A DNA stretch of 6,261 nucleotides from Clostridiales bacterium (lineage in GTDB: Bacteria; Bacillota; Clostridia; Oscillospirales; CAG-382). Made by a program: the position numbers and the translations under genes. The stretch lies in the NCBI GenBank assembly GCA_003452915.1, contig DMMZ01000015.1:77076-83336 (forward strand), written 5' to 3'. Each line of letters begins with the position of its first letter. Positions within the stretch are counted from its first letter, which is position 1. The notes beneath the pieces are model-generated. The model made no database searches and had not been told where the DNA came from. It was given only the letters and a program-made list of their open reading frames with translations. Below, piece by piece: positions 1-4,356 of this stretch.

Positions 1-1
1 A

Positions 2-37
2 GAATATTCGAACTTCTATCCTGTTATGGCACAATAA
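2..37 (+). CDS. possible C-terminal end of an upstream plus-strand gene (partial)
   Basis: Frame 2 is open from the window edge and ends in TAA at 35-37, giving a tail that reads EYSNFYPVMAQ. The stop lies only a few bases before a strong hairpin with a U-tract in the plus direction, which is where the end of a plus-strand gene would be expected. Eleven residues are too few to assign a family. Frame 1 also stays open for some distance, so the choice of frame is an inference from terminator placement. Confidence 0.3.
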   Translation, partial: EYSNFYPVMAQ

Positions 38-40
38 ACA

Positions 41-90
41 AAAAAATCCGGTGTAACGTAAAATTGTTGCACCGGATTTTATTTTAATTT
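41..90. terminator. bidirectional intrinsic terminator
   Basis: A 15-pair stem with one G-U pair is formed by 43-57 and 66-80, around the core CCGGTG/CACCGG. On the plus strand it is followed by TTTTATTTTAATTT. On the minus strand the stem ends in an uninterrupted run of seven U (from the A-run at 41-46 and its neighbours). It can end both the gene entering from the left and the spoVFA-spoVFB transcript coming from the right, as expected between convergent genes. Confidence 0.85.
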
Positions 91-100
91 AGTCTTAATA

Positions 101-124
101 TGTAGGAACGCCGTCCTCGGCGTT
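101..124. repeat. short GC-rich palindromic element downstream of spoVFB
   Basis: A perfect 7-base inverted repeat, AACGCCG (107-113) and CGGCGTT (118-124), encloses TCCT and is preceded by TGTAGG. It is much more GC-rich than the surrounding DNA and ends nine bases before the spoVFB stop. It could be a second small terminator on the plus strand (TTTTAATTATTT follows) or a copy of a dispersed REP-like palindrome. One window cannot show whether it is repeated in the genome. Confidence 0.4.
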
Positions 125-133
125 TTAATTATT

Positions 134-694
134 TCACAAAAGTAGCGGTTGTAATTGCTTACCTTGTATCGCAAGTTCAAGCGTGTCTTCAATCTTATCA
201 AAGTTGCAGATTAACGAGGTTGGTTTATCTATGGCATTATCCTGTCCGAAAGGAACAAAATAAATATTCTTTTTCTCCAGTGTCATCGCTATATTAAATA
301 GATTAGCGCTTAACCCGTCATTGGTAGCCAATGCTATTATAACAGGTCTGCGGTTTCTTAACTGTGCTTTCACGCTCATTGTCACGGTAGAATCTGTTAT
401 ACCGCTTGCGATTTTTGCAAGAGTGTTGCCTGTACACGGAGCAACAATGACAGCGTCAAATTTTCCTTTTGTTATAACCTCTTCTGCTCTTTTAATTGTT
501 TTTATAATCTCGTTGTTACAAATTTTATTAACTTTTTCATGTAGCTCCTCTGCGGTACCGAACCTTGTATCGGTCGCTGCTGTTATTTCGGAAAAAACAG
601 GTGTTATATCGTGTTTTTCCGCTAGAAGCTCGAGTTCATCCAGTGCTTTTGCATGAGTACAGAATGACCCGCAAAAGGCATATGCCAGCTTCAT
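134..694 (-). CDS. spoVFB: dipicolinate synthase subunit B (flavoprotein-type)
   Basis: This is the B subunit of dipicolinate synthase, which with SpoVFA oxidises dihydrodipicolinate (made by the lysine pathway) to dipicolinic acid in the mother cell; the product is pumped into the spore core with calcium. The 186-residue protein (the Bacillus protein has about 200) matches the flavoprotein/DpaB family along its whole length. It has a Rossmann-like N-terminus (LAYAFCGSFC, 3-12), TRFG (43-46), the APCTGNTLAKIA segment (85-96), RNRRPVIIALATND (113-126) and FVPFGQD (146-152), and ends in QLQPLLL as Bacillus DpaB nearly does. ATG at 694 is two bases after the spoVFA stop, and GGAAGGGG about ten bases upstream, inside spoVFA, serves as its ribosome binding site. 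The two genes are clearly one operon. Known B subunits resemble flavoproteins, but whether this one binds flavin cannot be seen. Confidence 0.95.
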   Translation of the reverse strand: MKLAYAFCGSFCTHAKALDELELLAEKHDITPVFSEITAATDTRFGTAEELHEKVNKICNNEIIKTIKRAEEVITKGKFDAVIVAPCTGNTLAKIASGITDSTVTMSVKAQLRNRRPVIIALATNDGLSANLFNIAMTLEKKNIYFVPFGQDNAIDKPTSLICNFDKIEDTLELAIQGKQLQPLLL

Positions 695-696
695 TA

Positions 697-1554
697 TTAA
701 AGTACCCCTTCCTGCTTGAGAATATTGTTTACTGTCTTATATATAATTCCTCCCGCTGTTACGGGGGCAACTTTTCCGGGCAGCGATAGAGCCCAGATAA
801 CCTTTAAGCCCAATTTTTTTGCAGCCTCAAAATCAACTCCGCCAGGTCTGCCTGCAAGGTCGATAATGAGGGTATCCAGATCAATGTAATCTAATATTGC
901 TTCGTTAAGTATAACTGACGGCACAGTGTTGAAAATTACATCAGCGTCCGAAACAGCATCGCTTAAAAGACGCATATGGATAGGTTTGTAGGAGGAGGAT
1001 TCACAAAGTGCAAGATCACTGTCTTTTCTAGCTGCGACTGTGATAATACAACCTAGTCCCTTTAAACGCTCGGCAAGAACTTTTCCTATTCTGCCGTAAC
1101 CCAAAATTGTAACTTTTGCACCATGCAATGTTATAGGAAGCTCATCAAGTGCTATAGCAATTGCACCTTCTGCAGTTGGAATTGCATTTAAAATCTTCAA
1201 TTCCTCACGTTCATAATAATCGTATGTGTTAGGTCGGTCAATATTTATCATACCACCACATAGAATTTGTTCACCTGTCATTCGATGCAATAAATCATCA
1301 AGTACAATTTTTCCGTCATGTAGCGGTGCGTTAATGTTTATTTTATCAACGGTACAGGGCAGTGGAAGTATTACTGCCGAAGAGCCATGCATAGCATCTG
1401 CAGGTGTCATACATTTAGTAACAGAGGAAAAATCCCCTTTATACAGATCAAATCCATATATTGCTGTCTCAATTCCATTATCCGCAAACAGCTTTGCAGC
1501 AGCAAGCTGTCTTAAATCTCCTCCTATTACTGCTATTTTTACATTGTTTGACAT
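697..1554 (-). CDS. spoVFA: dipicolinate synthase subunit A
   Basis: This is the A subunit of dipicolinate synthase (DpaA), the NAD(P)-dependent partner of SpoVFB in making spore dipicolinic acid. Numbered from the chosen start (285 residues; Bacillus about 297), it shows the N-terminal IAVIGGDLRQ (7-16), the dinucleotide-binding loop GYGRIG (152-157) in the C-terminal Rossmann domain, NTVPS (209-213), DLAGRPGG (232-239) and LPGKVAPVTAG (258-268), all hallmark DpaA segments. I prefer ATG 1554 because it gives MSNNVKIAVIGGD, lining up with Bacillus MLTGLKIAVIGGD, and GGA lies seven bases upstream. The in-frame ATG at 1566 would sit only two bases from GGAG. The gene leads an operon with spoVFB two bases downstream. 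Sigma-K control is known for Bacillus spoVF, but I could not find a convincing sigma-K promoter here. Confidence 0.95.
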   Translation of the reverse strand: MSNNVKIAVIGGDLRQLAAAKLFADNGIETAIYGFDLYKGDFSSVTKCMTPADAMHGSSAVILPLPCTVDKININAPLHDGKIVLDDLLHRMTGEQILCGGMINIDRPNTYDYYEREELKILNAIPTAEGAIAIALDELPITLHGAKVTILGYGRIGKVLAERLKGLGCIITVAARKDSDLALCESSSYKPIHMRLLSDAVSDADVIFNTVPSVILNEAILDYIDLDTLIIDLAGRPGGVDFEAAKKLGLKVIWALSLPGKVAPVTAGGIIYKTVNNILKQEGVL

Positions 1555-1568
1555 AAAAATATCCATTT

Positions 1569-1574
1569 CTCCAA
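1569..1574 (-). promoter_or_regulatory. ribosome binding region of spoVFA
   Basis: On the minus strand the leader reads TTGGAGAAATGGATATT and then TTTATG. GGAG is 2 bases from the ATG at 1566 and 14 from the ATG at 1554, neither ideal. The GGA inside ATGGAT is seven bases from the second ATG. This spacing is why the start of spoVFA is uncertain by four codons. Confidence 0.4.
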
Positions 1575-1608
1575 CGACAATATAGATAATAAAAAATAAT
1601 ATAACCTG

Positions 1609-1639
1609 ATAACCATTTGCCGTTGGTATGATGGTTTAT
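1609..1639. repeat. inverted repeat in the spoVFA leader
   Basis: AACCAT (1611-1616) and ATGGTT (1631-1636) are perfect inverted arms 14 bases apart. An inner TGCC/GGTA pairing allows a hairpin, and ATAA/TTAT flanks extend the outer arms with one bulge. The element lies about 45-80 bases upstream of the spoVFA start. It could be an operator for a sporulation regulator or a leader hairpin. It has no U-tract in the minus direction, so it is not a terminator. Confidence 0.35.
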
Positions 1640-1799
1640 TCTCAGGCGAAAACTGCTAAAAAATTTCAAGTTCTCTGTTATTTTGACTTGTATTTCATCT
1701 TTTTTTATGAGAATTATGTTATTTTAACAAACCCCTTTCGTTTTCAAAGAGCAAAGCTTTATATTTACAGTATATTAGAATTCCTTTTATAAGGTAACA

Positions 1800-1850
1800 A
1801 AAAAAGCACAGCATTTCCAGTTAAAACCTGTTAAATGCTGCGCTTTTATT
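1800..1850. terminator. bidirectional intrinsic terminator of the sipL-like gene
   Basis: CAGCATTT (1809-1816) pairs with AAATGCTG (1833-1840). AAAAGC (1802-1807) continues the stem with GCTTTT (1842-1847) across one A-C mismatch. Read on the minus strand, the stem ends in GCTTTTTTTG, an excellent U-tract, 18 bases after the stop of the sipL-like gene. The plus direction has a weaker TTTTATTATT tail. Confidence 0.85.
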
Positions 1851-1864
1851 ATTAATTTTGATTT

Positions 1865-3412
1865 TTATTTTTTAATAAGTACCATTCTTGTTCCTGTTTT
1901 TAACTGATCTTGTTCATCAAAAGCATTTGGATTTGCATTTTTAATAATTGTCGGGTTAACATAATATTTTTTTGCAATGTTCCAAAGGTTATCTTTCTTA
2001 CTTGGGTAGTAATAAATAACAGCGTATGTTTCTTTATCTTTTACAATTGGATCTTGGCTTAAAATGTTTGAAATAAATGTCTGCTGATCTTCTGCATACG
2101 CCTTTATTCTTGCATTAACCATGATCCTCAGTGCAATATTACCATCCGGTAACAATGTTGTGTTATTATCAAAAGGAAGAAGATTAACCTCTACATTAGT
2201 TACATTTTCGGGTAGATCAAGTGATACAAATTCATTGAAGGTACCGGAAGTATCGACGCTTTCATACCCGTCTGCAGTAAGACCTAAAATCGATGTAGTG
2301 TATTCACCGGACAGGTTAATACCGCCTTCAACGAGTTCGGCTTTAACATCGTTTATAGTCGTATCAATGTCGAAAAGAGGAAATGTAAATTGTCGTTCTG
2401 GATTAACAACAGTATCTATTGCAAAGTTGCGTTCCAAATCAGCTGCCAGCATCGGCAATGCTACTGTTGTACTTTCGGTTTTGTTTATATAATCTGTTGA
2501 GAAGAGGTCTGTTGCAACAACCTCGCTTACCTTTTCAGACATATCAGCTTTAGCACGAACGGTAAAATCAGCTTTAATTATTCTATTTTCCCCGTAAGCA
2601 TCGAGTTCGCTGGAGATTTTCTCGTCAGTTACAGTTAAAACAACATTAATTTTGCCTGATTCGTTAACATCCAAATTACTGAGAGTCATACTTATCGGAA
2701 TTATTTTTGTAGCCATAACCAGTTCGTTATCTGAGTTTTCTTCTTCATATAGAACCTTTATAACAGCGTTTGTTTTAACATGAGCATCGTTTCCTGAAAT
2801 AGTGACCTGAGGTGGTTGAAGACGAATTGTTCCGAAAACAATATCGCCAATCGGTTTTTCACTGGACAGGAGCGAATTTTCTTCATCAAACGAGAATTCT
2901 TCGGTGTATGCCGGTAGCTTTTTCTCAAAAGTTATTTCCTTTGTTTTGAAGAAAGTATTGTCGCCGCTTTGAGTATCCGCAGTTTTGAATATTGAGTTGC
3001 AATAAACATCAAGATCAAGCTGCATACGGGGCTTGATAATAAATTTTCTTGGGCTGAGCATTTTGCAGGAAATATGCGAACAGCGTATTTTTGCTTCTGA
3101 AATCGGTGTTATACAATTTTGATTTTGAACTTCAAAGCTATGACTAAAATCTTTTGCAAACACAGCACTCTTAATTTTGTTCTTATAATCGGTCTCGTAA
3201 AGTATACTGCAAACAACCTTGCCGGTAACAAGGCATTTATCTCCATTTACATCGCTGCTGTCAATATAGGGAATGCAGTCAACTCTGATAAGCCTTGATA
3301 TGTCCGGGCAGAAATCGGGCAGAGTTCCCTCAAGCTCCAGATCCTTATCGACCGTTGTGTGCAATAACCGTTTTGGGATATAAATATCCCTGACTGATGT
3401 TTTTATGATAAT
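1865..3412 (-). CDS. sipL: SipL/SpoVID-like spore morphogenetic protein (DUF3794/SPOCS plus LysM)
   Basis: This is a mother-cell coat morphogenesis protein of the SipL type. In Clostridioides difficile SipL binds the basement-layer ATPase SpoIVA through its LysM domain so that the coat encases the forespore. From the ATT at 3412 the protein has 515 residues, close to the size of known SipL. DUF3794 (SPOCS) segments fill the first 450 or so residues; the first carries the typical LELEGTLPDFCPDISRLIRVD, and further beta-rich copies follow. A C-terminal LysM covers about 463-515 (YYYPSKKDNLWNIAKKYY, NPTIIKNANPN). There is no signal peptide or membrane segment. The first ordinary start is TTG 3364, but it has no ribosome binding site and cuts into the domain. 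The frame is open upstream and AAAGG (3418-3422) is five bases before ATT 3412. Other DUF3794-LysM paralogues exist in Clostridia, so orthology with sipL is likely but not proven. Confidence 0.82.
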   Translation of the reverse strand: MIIKTSVRDIYIPKRLLHTTVDKDLELEGTLPDFCPDISRLIRVDCIPYIDSSDVNGDKCLVTGKVVCSILYETDYKNKIKSAVFAKDFSHSFEVQNQNCITPISEAKIRCSHISCKMLSPRKFIIKPRMQLDLDVYCNSIFKTADTQSGDNTFFKTKEITFEKKLPAYTEEFSFDEENSLLSSEKPIGDIVFGTIRLQPPQVTISGNDAHVKTNAVIKVLYEEENSDNELVMATKIIPISMTLSNLDVNESGKINVVLTVTDEKISSELDAYGENRIIKADFTVRAKADMSEKVSEVVATDLFSTDYINKTESTTVALPMLAADLERNFAIDTVVNPERQFTFPLFDIDTTINDVKAELVEGGINLSGEYTTSILGLTADGYESVDTSGTFNEFVSLDLPENVTNVEVNLLPFDNNTTLLPDGNIALRIMVNARIKAYAEDQQTFISNILSQDPIVKDKETYAVIYYYPSKKDNLWNIAKKYYVNPTIIKNANPNAFDEQDQLKTGTRMVLIKK

Positions 3413-3417
3413 CGCAT

Positions 3418-3422
3418 CCTTT
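3418..3422 (-). promoter_or_regulatory. ribosome binding site that decides the sipL start
   Basis: GAAAGG on the minus strand lies five bases before an in-frame ATT (3410-3412), eight before ATC and eleven before ATA. The only ATG nearby (3415-3417) is in another frame and meets a stop after four codons. There is no comparable purine tract near TTG 3364. The site therefore supports initiation upstream of the first ordinary start codon. Confidence 0.6.
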
Positions 3423-3437
3423 CGCTTTTTTATTTAA

Positions 3438-3466
3438 TTTATATGTAGCCAAAACCGATTATATGA
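3438..3466 (-). promoter_or_regulatory. candidate sigma-E promoter of the sipL-like gene
   Basis: On the minus strand TCATATA (3460-3466) is followed after 14 bases by CATATAAA (3438-3445). The Bacillus sigma-E consensus is KMATATT, about 14 bases, CATACAMT, so the boxes match at six of seven and six of eight positions with ideal spacing. A start near 3430 leaves a very short leader before the ribosome binding site. Mother-cell sigma-E expression is what is known for sipL/spoVID-type genes, which supports the assignment. Confidence 0.55.
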
Positions 3467-3488
3467 ATAAACTATATTGAAAGGTGAT

Positions 3489-3737
3489 ATTGAGCTTAAA
3501 TTTTTTAAGCTTACGAAAGTGTTGTTATCCGGCGAAGAACAACACACAGCCTTATATAAAAACTTTTTTGCCGGAGAAACGGGTCTTGATATGAGGTGCG
3601 CGGGAAGAACTCTCGGTATAGCCGCTTTAACCTTTGGTGCAGGTGTTTTAATGTGCGCCTTGCTGCCGGCAGGCGTGCTGGTTTGTATTCAAGCGGCGCT
3701 AATACTTACTGCAGGAGTGCTGTTATTTGTAAGGTAA
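3489..3737 (+). CDS. small two-helix membrane protein, unrecognised
   Basis: I do not recognise this protein. About 82 residues can be read: a charged N-terminal stretch (ELKFFKLTKVLLSGEEQHTA), a segment with KNFFAGETGLDMRCAGR, then two hydrophobic segments of about 18 and 21 residues (TLGIAALTFGAGVLMCAL and PAGVLVCIQAALILTAG followed by VLLF) joined by a single proline turn, ending in VR. There are three cysteines. A hairpin membrane protein is the simplest reading. AAAGG (3480-3484) is followed after four bases by ATT 3489, taken here as the start. The TTG at 3477 overlaps that site and has none of its own. A TTG at 3490 fits the site well but is in another frame and would need one extra base in the T-run at 3501-3506. 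It is divergent from the sipL-like gene and precedes spoVM, so a sporulation role is possible but not shown. Confidence 0.6.
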   Translation: MELKFFKLTKVLLSGEEQHTALYKNFFAGETGLDMRCAGRTLGIAALTFGAGVLMCALLPAGVLVCIQAALILTAGVLLFVR

Positions 3738-3789
3738 TTTAATTACAATAGACAAATAAATAAAAAGGAAGCTTATTTTACATATTTTT

Positions 3790-3832
3790 GAGGGAGCCCC
3801 TTGTCCGACGTCAGGTGGGAAAATACTCTCTC
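3790..3832 (+). other. imperfect hairpin in the spoVM upstream region
   Basis: GAGGGAG (3790-3796) pairs with CTCTCTC (3826-3832). Inside it CCC (3797-3799) and CTTG (3800-3803) pair with GGG (3817-3819) and CAGG (3812-3815) around the loop TCCGACGT. The loop is the perfect complement of CGTCGGA at 3875-3881, just before the spoVM ribosome binding site. No U-tract follows directly, so it is not an obvious terminator. The fold is read by eye and has not been tested for conservation. Confidence 0.35.
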
Positions 3833-3898
3833 TATTCGATTTTTACATATTTAGTTGACTATTGCGGAATATAGCGTCGGAGAATAGGGAATAATTAT

Positions 3899-3979
3899 AT
3901 GAGAATCTATGTGATCAAACCGCCAAAATTCCTTCGCCCAATAATAAGGGTGCTTTTTAGAAAAAAAAAGATACATTAA
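3899..3979 (+). CDS. spoVM: stage V sporulation protein M, SpoVM (26 residues)
   Basis: SpoVM is a tiny amphipathic peptide made in the mother cell. It lies in the outer forespore membrane, senses its convex curvature, and recruits and activates SpoIVA, so starting coat and cortex formation. This ORF of 26 codons reads MRIYVIKPPKFL, then RPIIRVLF, then a basic tail RKKKIH. Bacillus subtilis SpoVM, also 26 residues, begins MKFYTIKLPKFLGGIVRAM. Start, Y4, I6, K7, P9, K10, F11, L12, I15 and R17 are in the same places, including the proline known to matter for localisation. AGGG (3886-3889) lies nine bases before ATG, and a long hairpin terminator begins 18 bases after the stop. A sequence like a sigma-E minus-35 box (ACATATT, 3845-3851) lies upstream but its minus-10 partner is poor. 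The adjacent SipL-type gene acts on the same SpoIVA layer. Confidence 0.88.
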   Translation: MRIYVIKPPKFLRPIIRVLFRKKKIH

Positions 3980-3997
3980 AGATGTTAGGGTTAAAAT

Positions 3998-4050
3998 AAT
4001 GCGGTGAAGCAGTAAAAACGTATTTTACAGCTTTACCGTATTGTTGTTTA
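3998..4050 (+). terminator. long intrinsic terminator after spoVM
   Basis: A 20-position stem with one A-A mismatch and two G-U pairs is formed by 3998-4017 and 4023-4042, closed by the five-base loop ACGTA. TTGTTGTTTA follows on the plus strand. It separates the spoVM transcript from the folT promoter. On the minus strand the hairpin is followed by ATTATTTTAA, so it may also block antisense reading. Confidence 0.8.
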
Positions 4051-4098
4051 TAGCTTAAGGAATATAAAGACAGTGTGAAATTTTATATATATTGTATA

Positions 4099-4127
4099 TT
4101 GACAAAACAAATACATGGGTATAGAAT
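4099..4127 (+). promoter_or_regulatory. vegetative (sigma-A) promoter of the folT-folC unit
   Basis: TTGACA (4099-4104) matches the minus-35 consensus perfectly. After exactly 17 bases comes TAGAAT (4122-4127), five of six for the minus-10. Transcription would begin near 4134, right at the 5' strand of the riboswitch P1 helix. The upstream flank is very AT-rich. This is the best promoter in the window and indicates growth-phase expression of the folate genes, in contrast to the sporulation genes to the left. Confidence 0.85.
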
Positions 4128-4134
4128 AAACGTA

Positions 4135-4248
4135 CGCAGAGTAAAGATTTGTGCGTCAAGTGTTGATTGTACGGGGAGTTGACAATCAAACGAAAAACCG
4201 CTGGCTCGTAGCCATTAGTTTGCGGTACAGATCTTGCATCCCGCTGCA
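4135..4248 (+). ncRNA. tetrahydrofolate (THF) riboswitch aptamer
   Basis: The order of conserved pieces follows the known THF-I aptamer: GCAGAGTAAAGAT, GCGTCAAGTG, a P3 hairpin, AAACGAA, GCGGTACAGATCTTGCATCC and CGCTGC. Helices visible are P1 GCAG/CTGC (4136-4139 with 4244-4247), P2 AAGATTTGT/ACAGATCTT (4144-4152 with 4227-4235), P3 TTGATTGT/ACAATCAA (4163-4170 with 4182-4189), and a further arm CCGC/GCGG (4198-4201 with 4222-4225) holding TGGCT/AGCCA. The P3 loop contains GGGGA, which can pair with TCCC (4239-4242), the pseudoknot position of this class. One extra C in the CATCCCG joint differs from the type I remember. The element binds reduced folate and normally turns down the transporter gene below it, which fits folT. 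Confidence 0.85.
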
Positions 4249-4258
4249 GCAATCATAC

Positions 4259-4277
4259 AATACATTTAAAATGTATT
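4259..4277 (+). promoter_or_regulatory. AT-rich hairpin in the riboswitch expression platform
   Basis: AATACATTT (4259-4267) and AAATGTATT (4269-4277) form a perfect 9-base inverted repeat just after the aptamer. It lies between aptamer and putative terminator, so it may act as a spacer or as part of an antiterminator. I see no clear alternative pairing with the aptamer itself. Confidence 0.35.
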
Positions 4278-4285
4278 ATGCAATT

Positions 4286-4318
4286 GAGCGTTTTTTAGAA
4301 ACGCCTTTCTTGCTATTT
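4286..4318 (+). terminator. possible riboswitch-controlled attenuator before folT
   Basis: GCGTTT (4288-4293) pairs with AAACGC (4299-4304) around TTTAG, followed by CTTTCTTGCTATTTT. The stem is short and the U-tract interrupted, so termination would be modest. Its place between the THF aptamer and the folT ribosome binding site suits a ligand-controlled attenuator. Control of translation instead cannot be excluded. Confidence 0.45.
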
Positions 4319-4339
4319 TGCTGTATGTGGCGAAATAAT

Positions 4340-4347
4340 AGGAGAGG
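4340..4347 (+). promoter_or_regulatory. ribosome binding site of folT
   Basis: AGGAGAGG is followed after about nine bases by ATG 4357. It is the strongest Shine-Dalgarno sequence in the window and fixes the folT start. It is not obviously complementary to the aptamer. Confidence 0.75.
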
Positions 4348-4356
4348 TGTATTTTT

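Larger units (their letters stand above)
1567..1800. other. intergenic region upstream of spoVFA
   Basis: This stretch separates the sipL-like gene's terminator from spoVFA. On the minus strand TTGTTA (1795-1800), 17 bases and TAATAT give a weak vegetative-type promoter (4/6 matches in each box). Several CATA sequences (for example in CATACCAAC and CATAATTCT) resemble mother-cell minus-10 boxes, but none has a suitable minus-35 partner. No convincing gene or RNA is visible on either strand apart from the inverted repeat listed separately. Confidence 0.4.

Noticed and set aside
321..656. Plus-strand ORF antisense to spoVFB
   Set aside because: It is the complement of a well-conserved gene, with low-complexity Ser runs and no ribosome binding site; the same holds for ORFs at 565-789, 1226-1585, 2121-2492 and 4437-4691.
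1622..1630. CATACCAAC on the minus strand as a sigma-K minus-10 box for spoVFA
   Set aside because: It lacks the TA at the end of the consensus and has no fitting minus-35 sequence 16-17 bases upstream.
1478..1669. Minus-strand ORF of 63 codons overlapping the start of spoVFA
   Set aside because: It has a TTG start, lies in another frame of a clear gene for half its length, and has no family features.
1628..1792. Plus-strand ORF of 54 codons (begins MMVYSQAKTAKK) between spoVFA and the sipL terminator
   Set aside because: It has no ribosome binding site, is antisense to the spoVFA leader, has AT-driven Phe/Tyr-rich composition, and contains part of the inverted repeat.
3935..3958. CGCCC/GGGTG hairpin followed by CTTTTTAG as a terminator
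   Set aside because: It lies inside the spoVM reading frame; the much longer hairpin after the spoVM stop is the better terminator.
3777..3960. A stand-alone structured non-coding RNA gene
   Set aside because: Once spoVM is recognised, the right half is coding and the remaining structures are better described as a leader. No known RNA family was recognised.
4179..4184. TTGACA as a second minus-35 box
   Set aside because: It forms the loop end and 3' arm of aptamer helix P3 and has no minus-10 box at a suitable distance.
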